Part shown: positions 1-9,269 of the stretch, one piece after another | Layout of the letters: every line of letters starts with the position of its first letter | How positions within the stretch are numbered: the stretch's first letter is position 1 | Source: CAVSMC01 sp963798655 | GTDB lineage: Bacteria > Pseudomonadota > Gammaproteobacteria > Burkholderiales > Casimicrobiaceae | Direction: 5' to 3' | NCBI GenBank assembly: GCA_963798655.1 | Contig: CAWCUH010000016.1 | Location: 372,001 to 436,000, forward strand | DNA: 64,000 bases | Translations under genes and position numbers: made by a program | The notes under the pieces: model-generated | The model's database searches: none | What the model was told of the DNA's origin: nothing | What the model saw: only the letters and a program-made list of their open reading frames with translations

Positions 1-610
1 CGAGGGCGGTCTTGCCGCGGTTGTCGCGCAGCTCGATGCGCGCGCCGGCGTCGAGCAACGCCCGAACGGTCGCCGTGTGGCCGTAGCCGGCCGCCCACAT
101 CAGCGCCGTCAGGCTGTTCGCATAGGCGCGATTCGGATCGACGCCGCGCGCGATCAGCATGCGCACGATGTCGGTGCGCCCTTCGCCGGCGGCATACGTC
201 ATCGCGTTCTTCGATATCCGGTCCACGGCGTCGATGCTCGCGCCACGATCGAGCAGCAGCGCGACGACTTCGGTGTGGCCGCCGTACGCAGCGGCCATCA
301 GCGGCGTCACGCCGTTGATGGCCGGCTGGTTCACGTCGGCGCCCGCCTCGATCAGCTGGCGCGCGAGGTCGGCCCGGTCACGCTTCAGAACGATGACGAG
401 CGCCGTTTCGCCGATCCGGTTGCGCGAGTTGATCGCGGCACCTTCGTGAAGCGCGCGCGAGATCGCCGCCACGTCGCTCGCACGCGCCGCGGCGAGCAAT
501 CGCGCACTGGGTCCGAAGTCGTCCGCGCTCACAAGCGTCGCGAGCGAAGCGAGCAGCGCGGCGATCCAGCGGGCATGGCGCAGGAAGAAATTTTGACCGA
601 AGAACGACAT
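1..610 (-). CDS. Secreted ankyrin-repeat protein, 3' end outside window
   Basis: Reading the minus strand from the ATG at 610 gives an open frame that runs off the left edge of the window, about 203 residues so far. A short N-terminal hydrophobic stretch (WIAALLASLATLVSA, about residues 15-29) looks like a signal peptide with cleavage after VSA. It is followed by at least four ankyrin repeats, with typical units such as GVTPLMAAAYGGHTEVVALL and LTALMWAAGYGHTATVRALL. Ankyrin repeats mediate protein-protein contacts; the partner cannot be predicted. The export signal suggests a periplasmic role. The gene is divergent from the PQQ dehydrogenase, with a 135-bp shared upstream region. Confidence 0.85.
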   Translation of the reverse strand, partial: MSFFGQNFFLRHARWIAALLASLATLVSADDFGPSARLLAAARASDVAAISRALHEGAAINSRNRIGETALVIVLKRDRADLARQLIEAGADVNQPAINGVTPLMAAAYGGHTEVVALLLDRGASIDAVDRISKNAMTYAAGEGRTDIVRMLIARGVDPNRAYANSLTALMWAAGYGHTATVRALLDAGARIELRDNRGKTAL

Positions 611-745
611 TTTGCGACGCAGCATAGGTCGAGAAATTGCAAATGAAAACGGGAAGGACTATAACGCACGATGCGCCAACGCGCGATGCGCGCATGCAAG
701 CGCGATCGCTCGAGATTTCGTCGAACAACCCACAAGGGGGATGCA

Positions 746-2470
746 ATGCGAAAGGCAAGCAACCTCGCGCTCGCGGCGGCAGCCGCGATGCTCTGGACGA
801 GCGGCGCTGCGCTCGCTCAGGGCGGCGCGGAGACAGGCACCGCCACGACGACGTCGAAGGCGATGTCGTCGAAGCTCCCGTCGGTTACGGCTGCGATGCT
901 CGAAGGCGCGGCGAGCAACGCCAAGGACTGGCTGCATTCGAACGGCAACTACGCCAATTCGCGCTACTACCCGGGCAATCAGGTCAATACGGGCAACGTC
1001 GCGCGCCTGAAGCCGGTGTTCACGTTCCAGACGGCGGTGCTCGAGTCGATGGAAACGGCGCCGATCGTCGTGAACGGCGTGATGTTCCTCACCACGTCGT
1101 ACAACCACGTCTACGCCGTCGACGCGGCGACCGGCGAGGAGTTCTGGCACTACAAGCACAAGATGGGTCCGATCACGACGTTCTGCTGCGGCCCGAACAA
1201 CCGCGGTGTCGCGATCGAGAACGATCGCCTGTTCATGGGCACACTCGATGCGAAGCTCGTCGCGCTCGACGCGAAGACCGGCAAGCTGCTGTGGGAGCAG
1301 CAGATCGCCGATCCCGACAAGGGCTACTCGGAAACGATGGCGCCCGCCGTGATCGACGGCAAGGTGCTGATCGGCACCAACGGCGGCGAATACGGCATCC
1401 GCGGCTTCGTGAAGGCGTTCGACGCCAAGGACGGACATCTGTTGTGGACGTTCTACACGATCCCCGAGAAGGGCCACGAGGGCGTATGGGCGACGAAGGA
1501 TGCGACCGGTCGCGACATGCATCGCGATATCGATGCCGAGAAGGCCGCGTTCGCCAAGGACAGCTCGTTCTACCAGACGCTCGGCGGCGGCGTGTGGATG
1601 ACCCCTGCGGTGGACAAGAAGTCGAACAGCGTCATCTTCGTCGTCGGCAATCCGTCGCCGGACCTCTACGGCCAGATACGGCCGGGTGACAACCTGTACA
1701 CCGACTCGATGGTCGCGATCGACCTCAACACCGGCCAGTACAAGTGGCACTCGCAGTACATCGCGCACGACGTGTGGGACCTCGACGCGGTGAGCGCGGT
1801 GATCCTGACACAGGCGAAGGACGGCGCCGGCAAGACGGTCGACGTCGCGATCCACGGTGGCAAGACCGGCCACGTCTACGTGCACGAGCGCGGGACCGGC
1901 AAGCTGATCCGCTTCTCCGACGCGATGATTCCGCAGGAGAACATGTGGACGCTGCCGACGAAGACGGGCGCGCGGATGCTGCCGGGCGCGAACGGTGGCG
2001 TCGAGTGGTCCCCGATGGCCGTCAACCCGAAGCTGCACCTCGCATTCGCGGCGAATCTGCATCAGCCGATGACGTATCAGTACGAGGAGGCGGCGTATCC
2101 CGGCGGGAAACTGTGGCTCGGCGGCGCGTTCAAAACGATTCCGAGCGAGGAGCAATGGGGCCAGCTGGTCGCCGTCAACATCGACACCGGAAAGATCGCA
2201 TGGAAGGTGAAGACGCCGCAGCCGCTGATCGGCGGCGTTCTCGCCACCGCCGGCGACCTGGTGTTCAACGGCGAGGGCAACGGCTGGTTCAAGGCGTTCG
2301 ACGCGCGCACGGGCAAGGAGCTGTGGAAGTACAACGCCGGCGCCGGCGTGAACTCGCCCGCGGTGTCGTACATGGTGAACGGCAAGCAGTACATCGCCGT
2401 CGCCGCCGGTGGCAACACGCAGCTCGATTTCAAGCGCGGCAACAGCGTCGTCGTCTTCGCGCTGCCGTAA
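746..2470 (+). CDS. PQQ-dependent alcohol dehydrogenase, probably lanthanide type
   Basis: A 574-residue periplasmic quinoprotein of the methanol/ethanol dehydrogenase family, oxidising a primary alcohol and passing electrons to a c-type cytochrome. The start at 746 is chosen for the AAGGGGG ribosome site 5 bases upstream and for the signal peptide ending AALAQ. The vicinal disulfide pair is Cys147-Cys148 (FCCGPNNRG). Metal and active-site residues are Glu215 (GGEYG), Asn302 (GNPSPD) and Asp345 (VWDLD); their spacing matches methanol dehydrogenase Glu177/Asn261/Asp303. Asp347, two residues after the catalytic Asp, is the extra ligand typical of XoxF/ExaF/PedH-type lanthanide enzymes, where MxaF has Ala. 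There is no CXXCH, so it is not a quinohaemoprotein. The cytochrome c4-like gene just downstream is a plausible electron acceptor. Substrate unknown. Confidence 0.92.
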   Translation: MRKASNLALAAAAAMLWTSGAALAQGGAETGTATTTSKAMSSKLPSVTAAMLEGAASNAKDWLHSNGNYANSRYYPGNQVNTGNVARLKPVFTFQTAVLESMETAPIVVNGVMFLTTSYNHVYAVDAATGEEFWHYKHKMGPITTFCCGPNNRGVAIENDRLFMGTLDAKLVALDAKTGKLLWEQQIADPDKGYSETMAPAVIDGKVLIGTNGGEYGIRGFVKAFDAKDGHLLWTFYTIPEKGHEGVWATKDATGRDMHRDIDAEKAAFAKDSSFYQTLGGGVWMTPAVDKKSNSVIFVVGNPSPDLYGQIRPGDNLYTDSMVAIDLNTGQYKWHSQYIAHDVWDLDAVSAVILTQAKDGAGKTVDVAIHGGKTGHVYVHERGTGKLIRFSDAMIPQENMWTLPTKTGARMLPGANGGVEWSPMAVNPKLHLAFAANLHQPMTYQYEEAAYPGGKLWLGGAFKTIPSEEQWGQLVAVNIDTGKIAWKVKTPQPLIGGVLATAGDLVFNGEGNGWFKAFDARTGKELWKYNAGAGVNSPAVSYMVNGKQYIAVAAGGNTQLDFKRGNSVVVFALP

Positions 2471-2484
2471 TCGTTTCGCCTTCG

Positions 2485-2518
2485 AACGGCCACGTCGCGC
2501 GCGCGCGGCGTGGCCGTT
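2485..2518 (+). terminator. Probable rho-independent terminator after the PQQ dehydrogenase
   Basis: A perfect 10-bp stem (AACGGCCACG with CGTGGCCGTT) around a 14-base GC loop lies 15 bases after the stop codon and is followed by a T-rich stretch. It could attenuate rather than fully block read-through into the cytochrome gene. Confidence 0.6.
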
Positions 2519-2589
2519 TGCTTGCCTGCACGCGCGGCACGCCAGCGTTTCCCGGCCGCGGTTCACGAACCCGCTGATCGACGCACGCC

Positions 2590-3174
2590 ATGTCCGCTCA
2601 TCGCATCTTGCTGTTCGTCGCGCTGGTCGCGCTCGCCGCCACGTCGTCGGCGCAGACGTCGGCTCCCGCCAAGGCGCCTGCGAAGGCGCAGGTGTGCGCC
2701 GCCTGCCACGGTCCCAACGGCAATTCGACGGACCCGCAATACCCGATCCTCGCCGGACAGACGTCGCGCTACCTGTTCCTGCAATTGCGCGATTTCAAGG
2801 CCGGCCGGCGCAAGGATCCTCAGATGTCGCCGATGGCCGCCGACCTCGCGCCGGAGGAGATGCAGGATCTCGCGAACTGGTATGCGGCGCAGCAGCCGAA
2901 GCCGACGGGCTTCAGGGCCGACGCCGCCAAGGTGGAGGCAGGCCGCAAGAAGGCGGACGAATTGCTGTGCACGATGTGCCACCTCGGCGGCTTCAAGGGG
3001 CAGAACGAGATTCCGCACGAAGCGGGGCAGCACTACCGGTACATCGTCAAGCAGCTCAAGGATTTCAGGGACAAGCGGCGCACGAACGACGCGGGCAGCA
3101 TGACCGCCTACACGTCCAACCTGTCCGACCAGGACATCGACAACCTCGCGAACTACATCGCGAACCTGCAGTAG
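2590..3174 (+). CDS. Di-haem cytochrome c4-like protein
   Basis: A 194-residue exported cytochrome with a signal peptide (about residues 1-20) and two haem c sites, CAACH at 36-40 and CTMCH at 127-131, one in each of two similar halves as in cytochrome c4. Each half ends with the family's L.NWYAAQ / LANYIANL type helix. It probably transfers electrons from the PQQ dehydrogenase upstream towards a terminal oxidase. The pairing is inferred from adjacency (119 bp) and shared strand; a terminator-like hairpin lies between the two genes. Confidence 0.9.
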   Translation: MSAHRILLFVALVALAATSSAQTSAPAKAPAKAQVCAACHGPNGNSTDPQYPILAGQTSRYLFLQLRDFKAGRRKDPQMSPMAADLAPEEMQDLANWYAAQQPKPTGFRADAAKVEAGRKKADELLCTMCHLGGFKGQNEIPHEAGQHYRYIVKQLKDFRDKRRTNDAGSMTAYTSNLSDQDIDNLANYIANLQ

Positions 3175-3180
3175 CGAAGC

Positions 3181-3300
3181 GAGGGTCAGAGAACGAGGGT
3201 CAGAGTTCAGTGTTGAAGGCGAGGGTCAGAGTGCAGTTGCGCGGCGAAATGCCGATGCCGCGTCCCGAAACTGCACTCTGACCCTCGTCTTTGACCCTCG
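3181..3300. repeat. REP-like palindrome with nested half copies
   Basis: The core is a perfect inverted repeat with 19-bp arms at 3220-3238 and 3269-3287, built on GGGTCAGAGTGCAGTT. Three further half copies flank it: 3181-3191, 3194-3210 and 3292-3300. The same arm sequence recurs at 21.9, 24.5, 31.7 and 52.5 kb, with a diverged version at 35.0 kb. The element lies just past the cytochrome stop codon and may also act as its transcription terminator. No transposase is linked to it in the window. Confidence 0.85.
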
Positions 3301-3397
3301 TCTTTGCACTTTTCAGCGTCGTGGTGCGGGTCTAATATATTTCCGATCCGCGCGGCGCATTCGCTCCCGCATCGCTCATGAATCCGAGGTGCTTGCC

Positions 3398-3868
<471 letters not shown>

Positions 3869-3878
3869 AGGAGGCGCG

Positions 3879-4971
3879 ATGGGCGCGAACGAGCAGGGCC
3901 CCCTGGCAAGTCCCGTCGGACAGTCGGTTCGACGCAAGGAGGACTTGCGCTATCTGACCGGAACCGGCCAATACACCGACGACGTCAACCCGCCGAATCA
4001 CGCATGCGTTCTTCCTGCGCTCGCCGCACGCGCGTGCGACCATCACGAAGGTGACGCACGCCGAGCTCGCGCTCGACGCCGACGGCAGGTTCCTCGCGCT
4101 GAGCGTGCACACGATCGCGAACATGGGCGCGTACCTGTCGATGTTCGCATCGTGCATTCCGACGATCCTGTACGCGACGCTGCTCGCCGGCCAGTACACG
4201 AGGCCGGCGATCTTCTGCGAAGTGACGGCGGCGTTCACCAACACCGCGCCGGTCGACGCATATCGCGGCGCCGGGCGGCCGGAGGCGACGTTCGTCGTCG
4301 AGCGCATCGTCCATCAGGCCGCGGTCGAGACGGGCATCGCACAGGACGAGCTTCGCCGGCGCAACTTCGTCCGCTCGTTCCCGTACCAGACGCCGGTCGC
4401 GCTGTCGTACGACACCGGCGACTACGACAAGACGCTGGACGGCGCGATGCAGCTCGCCGACGTCGCGGGATTCGCCGCGCGCAAGGTGGCATCGGAGAAG
4501 GCGGGCAAGCTCCGCGGCCTGGGCTATGCGTCGTACATCGAGGCGTGCGGCCTCGCGCCGTCGAACATCGCGATCGTCAAGGCGCTCGACAAGGTCGTCG
4601 CCAAGGGCAGGAAGATCGCCGCGCATCTGCTCGAAGCCGCCGAAGTCGACATCGAGTTCAAGGACGGCAGGTTCGCCGTCGCGGGCACCGATCGCAGCAA
4701 GGCGTTCGGCGAGGTCGCGCTCGCCGCGTACGTGCCGCACAACTATCCCGCTCGACACGCTGGAGCCGGGCCTCGACGAAACGGCGTTCTACGATCCGAC
4801 GAACTTCACGTTTCCGCCCAGCGGACAGCTGCTGACGGGCAGCCTGGTGCACCGGCAGCGTCGATGAACGCCGTGATGGATGCGCTCGCCGGCGTGGGCG
4901 TCAAGCATCTCGACATGCCCGCGTCGCCACACCGCGTGTGGCAGGCGATCCGCGCAGCGAAGCAAGCGTAA
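3879..4971 (+). pseudogene. coxL: Form II coxL-like large subunit, broken by internal deletions and frameshifts
   Basis: Recognisable pieces of a Mo-hydroxylase large subunit appear in the right order but in shifting frames. Only about 1.1 kb remains of the roughly 2.4 kb expected. The N-terminus (RRKEDLRYLTGTGQYTDDVN) is followed by a one-base shift near 4008 and FLRSPHARATITKV. The sequence then jumps near 4050 to the middle of the protein (HAELALDADGRFLAL). The active-site loop motif AYRGAGR near 4260 marks a form II enzyme, not true CO dehydrogenase (AYXCSFR). A second jump occurs near 4565 (GLAPSNI to AIVKALDKV). An extra C lies near 4750. Third and fourth jumps occur near 4818 and 4845, after which the normal C-terminus (MNAVMDAL, VKHLDMPASPHRVW) resumes. 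No full Mo-binding domain can be made. Either real decay or misassembly. Confidence 0.85.
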
Positions 4972-4981
4972 GGAGAGCGCA

Positions 4982-5773
4982 ATGTACGCATTCGAACTGC
5001 AACGCCCGAAGTCGATCGCCGACGCCGCTGCGCTGCTCGCGAAATCGGGCGGCAAGCTGCTCGCCGGCGGACAAAGCCTCGTCGGCGCGATGAAGCTTCG
5101 CCTTGCGCAGCCGGGGACGCTCGTCGATCTGTCGGGAATCGCGGATCTCGCGGGCATTCGCAAGGAGAGCGATTCCGTCGTGATCGGTGCGATGACGCGC
5201 CACGCCGACGTCGCCGCGTCGCCGATCGTGAAGAGCGCCATTGCGGCGCTCGCCGCGCTCGCGCAAGGGGTGGGCGACCGTCAGGTGCGCAACATGGGCA
5301 CGATCGGCGGGTCGATCGCGAACAACGACCCGGCCGCCGACTGGCCGGCGGCGGTGCTGGGCCTCGCCGCAACGGTGCGCACGAACAAGCGTGGCATTGC
5401 CGCCGACGATTTCTTCAAGGGACTCTACGACACCGCGCTCGGCGCCGACGAGATCATCACGTCGGTAAGCTTTCCGGTGCCGAAGAAGGCCGCGTACGTC
5501 AAGTTTCCGAACCCGGCGTCGCGTTTTGCACTCGTCGGCGTGTTCGTCGCGCAGACCGGCGGCGGCGTGCGCGTCGCGGTCACCGGTGCCGGCTCGTGCG
5601 TGTTCCGCTCGAAGGCTCTCGAAGCGGCGCTCGCGAAGAGCTTCACCGCCGATGCAGCGAAGTCCGTGAAGATCGACGCCGCTGCGCTCAACACCGACCT
5701 GCATGCGTCGTCGGAGTATCGCGCGCACCTGATCTCGGTCATGGCGGCGCGCGCGGTGCAGGCCGCGGGCTAG
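4982..5773 (+). CDS. coxM: CO-dehydrogenase-type medium subunit (FAD-binding)
   Basis: A 263-residue FAD subunit of the Mo-hydroxylase family. The two flavin-binding motifs are present: AGGQSL near residue 30 and TIGGSIANNDPAAD near residue 105. The C-terminal domain is typical of CoxM. ATG at 4982 is preceded by an AAGGAGA ribosome site and lies about 10 bases after the coxL remnant, so coxSLM form one transcription unit. The gene looks intact although its partner coxL does not. Confidence 0.93.
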   Translation: MYAFELQRPKSIADAAALLAKSGGKLLAGGQSLVGAMKLRLAQPGTLVDLSGIADLAGIRKESDSVVIGAMTRHADVAASPIVKSAIAALAALAQGVGDRQVRNMGTIGGSIANNDPAADWPAAVLGLAATVRTNKRGIAADDFFKGLYDTALGADEIITSVSFPVPKKAAYVKFPNPASRFALVGVFVAQTGGGVRVAVTGAGSCVFRSKALEAALAKSFTADAAKSVKIDAAALNTDLHASSEYRAHLISVMAARAVQAAG

Positions 5774-5789
5774 GTCGACGCAGCGCGCG

Positions 5790-5825
5790 ATCGGGTGGCG
5801 CCTGCGCGCCGCCCCGATTTCCTTT
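5790..5825 (+). terminator. Probable rho-independent terminator after coxM
   Basis: A GC-rich hairpin (ATCGGG and GGCGC pairing with GCGCC and CCCGAT, with one small bulge) at 5790-5817 is followed by TTTCCTTTC. It lies 17 bases after the coxM stop, at the point where the next genes run on the opposite strand. Confidence 0.55.
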
Positions 5826-5864
5826 CGCGCGCGCATGCCGCGCGTGCGAGAGGCAGCGCGGCCG

Positions 5865-6770
5865 CTATCGCGCGTCGCGGTCCGCGCCTGCCTCCTGCCA
5901 GAGCGCGCGATAGCATTTCCACATCACCGCGGTATCGAGACTGCCGAGGCCCTGCGCGCGCGCGGCCTCGTTCAGGCGCTCCACGCTGTGCGCGACCAGC
6001 GGCGGCGCGCCGTGAGCATTCGCCATGTCGACGGCCAATCGGACATCCTTGATCAGCAGGTCCACCGAGAACGTCGGATTGCGGTAGTCGTCCGCGGCGA
6101 TCCTCGCGCCGAGCTCCTTGAACAGGTTGCTGACCGTTCCGGCCTGGCTCGCGGTGATCGTTTCGTACAGCAGCCCGGGCGCGATGCCGACTCTTTCGGC
6201 GACCGCCATCATCTCCGCCGTCATCGCGTTGATCGCGCCGAACATCAGCTGGTTCAGAAGCTTGACCTGGTTGCCGGCGCCGGACGGACCGATATGGAAG
6301 ATCTTCGCCGCGAGCACCTGCAGCACCGGCTTGCACTTGTCGACGTCGGCGGCACGGCCGCCGATCGGCAGCGCCCAGTTTCCGACCATGCCGGGTCGTC
6401 CGAGAACCGGCGCGTCGAGGTAGCCGACCGATTTCGCGTCCGCGAGGCGAGCCATCCGCTGCGACGTCGCGGGATCGACGGTGCTCTGATCGACGATGAC
6501 CAAGCCGCTGCGAGCGGATTCGAGCAGGCCGCCGGATCCCGCGACACAAGCAGACACTTCCGTCGGACCCGGCAGATACATCAGCACCACGTCGGAGCAT
6601 TCTGCAACGCCCGCGAGGTCGGCAGCGACGGTGACGCCCGATTTCGCCGCCAGCTCGCCGGTCGCCGCCGGAACGACGTCGTAGACGAAGAGCGGAAGCC
6701 CCGCCGCCGCGACGTGCTCGATCGCGCGGCGCCCCATGACGCCCGCTCCGACGATGCCGACGTTGGTCAT
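5865..6770 (-). CDS. NAD(P)-dependent beta-hydroxyacid dehydrogenase (3-hydroxyisobutyrate dehydrogenase family)
   Basis: A 301-residue enzyme starting MTNVGIVGAGVMGRRAIEH, with the Rossmann motif GxGxMG at residues 8-13. The substrate-binding signature (YLDAPVLGRPGMVG) and a lysine in the conserved helix (GNQVKLLNQLM) are those of 3-hydroxyisobutyrate and tartronate-semialdehyde reductases. ATG at 6770 has GGAGA upstream. It is the last gene of a minus-strand operon with a LarA-like gene, an SDR epimerase and an ABC importer, so it probably oxidises or reduces a hydroxyacid intermediate of that pathway. The exact substrate is unknown. Confidence 0.88.
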   Translation of the reverse strand: MTNVGIVGAGVMGRRAIEHVAAAGLPLFVYDVVPAATGELAAKSGVTVAADLAGVAECSDVVLMYLPGPTEVSACVAGSGGLLESARSGLVIVDQSTVDPATSQRMARLADAKSVGYLDAPVLGRPGMVGNWALPIGGRAADVDKCKPVLQVLAAKIFHIGPSGAGNQVKLLNQLMFGAINAMTAEMMAVAERVGIAPGLLYETITASQAGTVSNLFKELGARIAADDYRNPTFSVDLLIKDVRLAVDMANAHGAPPLVAHSVERLNEAARAQGLGSLDTAVMWKCYRALWQEAGADRDAR

Positions 6771-6835
6771 CGAATTTCTCCGCTTGCCGAGTTCGGTCGC
6801 TGGTCCGTGGTCGCCCGCAAGCGCGTACCCGCACT

Positions 6836-8269
6836 CTACGGTGCGTTGCGACGGTGCAGGTGAACCGCCACGCCACCCGAGAAGCATTCCGGCGTGCAAA
6901 GGACGCGCGGATTGCGACCGACGATCTTCTCGGTTCGCCGCCACGCGTCGGCGAAGTCCTTGACGGGAACGTAGCCCATCCCGCGCGCGTAGCTCGGCGC
7001 CTGCGCGCCGACGATGAAGACCGCCGACGTCCACAACAGCGCCGCGCTGCCGCCGCTGATCATGCTCATCGCGTGGAACGGGTGATAGGCGTAGCGATTG
7101 GAGTATTGCCAGCGGTAGTCGTAGTTGTCGACGATCGCCGCGGCATCGCCGGAGGCGAGGAAGTCGGCCGCATCGCAATATTTCTCCAGCGCGGCGTACG
7201 TTTCCTCGTACGAGGGAAACCAGTGACGGTTAAACCATCCGTCGCACACCGCGGCGGCGATGATCACGGCACCCTCGCGCAGCGCGTTCCAGCATCGCGA
7301 CAGCTGGCCGCCGATCGCGAGGCTCATCAGGATCGGATTGGTCCCCATGCCGGGACCGTAGTGGAAGTTGCGCGGGAGTCCGATGACCAGCACGTCGGCG
7401 GGCTCCGGCATGTCGAGCGCGACGTTGGTGCGCTTGTCGGCGAGCGGCCACGTCGCGGCCTCGACGCTGTCGATGACTCCGGCCTTGACGTCGAGCACCT
7501 GCGAGCGCTGGCCGAGCACGGCGTCGACGGCGAAGAATCGCTTGCCGATGCCTTTCTCCATCGCACGCCCGATCGACGCGAATTGCTTGCGCATGTGCAT
7601 GCTCGTGCTCGCGCCGAGCCAGTCGCGCCGGTGCATCGTCGACGGCGTGTGGTGCGAGGCGATCGACTGCCAGCCCGACATCCCCGTCACGATCATCTTG
7701 TAGCCGCCGCTGTACCCGCCGTACGGGTTGCCCGTCACGTGGCCGACGACGATCGGCACGTCGGCCTCGGCGATCAGCCGGTTGCATTGCACGCGATTGC
7801 CCATCGCGTCGGTGCCGAAATCGACGAGATCCGGCGCCTCGGCGTCGTAGTTGACGATGCGATCCGGCCAGAAGCGGTCGACGACGTCGTGTCCGAGATA
7901 CGCGTGCCATTCGTCGAGCGTGTTCTTGCGGTGCAGGCCCATCGCGCAGAGCAGCGTGATGTCTTCCAGTCGCGTTCCGCCGGCGAGGAGCTCCGCGACG
8001 ATGAGCGGGATCGACACGCGGCGGTGGCTTTGCGGCTGGAAGCCGCCCTTCACCCGGTCGGGAAAGCCGATGACGGCCTTCCTGCCCGCTCCGGCCAGCT
8101 CGCGCAGCGGCGGCGCTGCGAGAGGCTTCGCCAGAGCATCGCGCGTCGCCTGCACCGGATCGACTTCGGGCGGGTCGGTGTAGGTCTTGCCGTAACGGAC
8201 GACGACGGCGGAATCGGGAAGCTCCACCCGCATCGCTCCGTCGCCGTAATCCAGCAGTACGTCCTGCAT
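6836..8269 (-). CDS. Nickel-dependent lactate racemase-like protein (LarA / DUF2088 family)
   Basis: A 477-residue protein with LarA-family landmarks: an FPDR segment near residue 70, CAMGLHRKNTLDE near residue 105-117, and HVTGNPYGGYSGGYK near residue 180. These correspond to the nickel-pincer cofactor and substrate regions of lactate racemase. Family members racemise or epimerise diverse 2-hydroxyacids. LarB, LarC and LarE cofactor-synthesis genes are not in this window. It sits 19 bp from the SDR gene and 65 bp from the dehydrogenase, pointing to epimerisation of a hydroxyacid during catabolism. The specific reaction is inferred only. Confidence 0.8.
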   Translation of the reverse strand: MQDVLLDYGDGAMRVELPDSAVVVRYGKTYTDPPEVDPVQATRDALAKPLAAPPLRELAGAGRKAVIGFPDRVKGGFQPQSHRRVSIPLIVAELLAGGTRLEDITLLCAMGLHRKNTLDEWHAYLGHDVVDRFWPDRIVNYDAEAPDLVDFGTDAMGNRVQCNRLIAEADVPIVVGHVTGNPYGGYSGGYKMIVTGMSGWQSIASHHTPSTMHRRDWLGASTSMHMRKQFASIGRAMEKGIGKRFFAVDAVLGQRSQVLDVKAGVIDSVEAATWPLADKRTNVALDMPEPADVLVIGLPRNFHYGPGMGTNPILMSLAIGGQLSRCWNALREGAVIIAAAVCDGWFNRHWFPSYEETYAALEKYCDAADFLASGDAAAIVDNYDYRWQYSNRYAYHPFHAMSMISGGSAALLWTSAVFIVGAQAPSYARGMGYVPVKDFADAWRRTEKIVGRNPRVLCTPECFSGGVAVHLHRRNAP

Positions 8270-8288
8270 GCTCGTTCTCCGTGTCGCG

Positions 8289-9206
8289 TCAGCCCGCCGA
8301 AACGCTGCGCAGATGCTCGGCCACGGCTGCTTCTATCGTGTAGTGCGGCTGCCAACCGAGCTCGCGCCGCGCTGCGCTGTCGTCGTACTCGGCCGGGTAG
8401 GGCGAGAGCGAGCGCCCAGCCTGCGCGAGCGTCACCCTCGCGTCCGGCCGCAGCCTGACCGCAATGGCAACGACGTCGCGAATCGAATGCACGCCGCCGG
8501 CGATGTTGAAGATCCGCCGGGTCAGCGTCGTTGCGTCCCACAGCAGCAGAATGGCCCTGACCGCGTCCTTTACATAGAGCCAGTCGCCGCGCTCGTCGGG
8601 ATTGGGCACGTCGATCGGCACGCCGCGGGCGATCGCATCGAGGATCAGCGACGAGTACAGCGCCGTGATGCCCGTCGTGCGTCCCGGACCGAACACCCAG
8701 GTGAACCGCAGCGCGCCCGCATCGAGGCCGTGCTTGCGCGCGTACCATTGCAGCAGGTGTTCGCAGGCGAGCTTCGTCTGCCCGTAGATCGTTTCGGGAT
8801 TCTTCGGGCCATCGTCCGCCACGGGCTCGATTGCGTCACGGCCGAACACCGAGATCGAGCTCATCATGAAGAACTTGCGCGTCCGCTGCGCGACGCACGC
8901 GTCGAGCAGCACGCGCGTCGAATCGAAGTTCACCTGGAAGCCGCGAATCGGATCGTCCTCGCAGGGTCCGGCAAGGATCGCTCCCAGGTGGAAGACGCCG
9001 TCGGGCCGGCACGTGGTCATGCCGCGATAGAGGTCGGGCGCCGAGCCGAGGTCGCCACGGATGTAGCGGATGCGATCGCGATACGCCGCGAGCGTCGCCG
9101 GGTCCGCGGCCGCGTCGAATACGCTCACGTCGTAACCGCGTGCGAGCAGCGCCGGGATCAGGTAGGACCCGATGAACCCGGCGCCGCCGGTGACGAGAAC
9201 GCGCAT
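8289..9206 (-). CDS. NAD-dependent epimerase/dehydratase (extended SDR)
   Basis: A 305-residue extended short-chain dehydrogenase. It has TGGAGFIGSYL (NAD-binding GxxGxxG, residues 6-16), a catalytic Ser in SSISVFG and the YGQTK catalytic Tyr/Lys pair. ATG at 9206 has a strong GGAGG ribosome site. The family acts on nucleotide sugars or on free sugar acids and lactones. Between an ABC importer and two hydroxyacid enzymes, oxidation of a sugar or sugar acid is more likely than a role in cell-wall sugar synthesis. That choice is inference. Confidence 0.85.
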   Translation of the reverse strand: MRVLVTGGAGFIGSYLIPALLARGYDVSVFDAAADPATLAAYRDRIRYIRGDLGSAPDLYRGMTTCRPDGVFHLGAILAGPCEDDPIRGFQVNFDSTRVLLDACVAQRTRKFFMMSSISVFGRDAIEPVADDGPKNPETIYGQTKLACEHLLQWYARKHGLDAGALRFTWVFGPGRTTGITALYSSLILDAIARGVPIDVPNPDERGDWLYVKDAVRAILLLWDATTLTRRIFNIAGGVHSIRDVVAIAVRLRPDARVTLAQAGRSLSPYPAEYDDSAARRELGWQPHYTIEAAVAEHLRSVSAG

Positions 9207-9230
9207 CGCGCCTCCTTCGGCCCTCGCGTC

Positions 9231-9250
9231 GTCGTTCCCGCGATCGCGGG
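9231..9250. repeat. Single short CCCGCG-type palindrome
   Basis: A 14-bp perfect palindrome (CCCGCGATCGCGGG) preceded by GTCGTT sits in the 63-bp gap between the substrate-binding protein and the epimerase. It resembles the TTCCCGCG..CGCGGGAATGACG units found in tandem near 34.4 kb. Confidence 0.4.
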
Positions 9251-9269
9251 TGCCCGCCGCGGCGGACGC

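Noticed and set aside
659..2566. 635-residue open frame antisense to the PQQ dehydrogenase
   Set aside because: It is Arg/Ala/His-rich with no recognisable domain, as expected for the mirror of a high-GC gene; the sense frame has full catalytic motifs.
3181..3300. Insertion-sequence terminal inverted repeats
   Set aside because: The arms enclose only a short loop with no transposase and no flanking target duplication is apparent; a REP-like element fits better.
3879..4971. True (form I) CO dehydrogenase large subunit
   Set aside because: The active-site loop reads AYRGAGR, the form II signature, not AYXCSFR, and the gene is broken.
5790..5825. Riboswitch after coxM
   Set aside because: It is a simple hairpin plus T-rich run at the 3' end of an operon, explained as a terminator.
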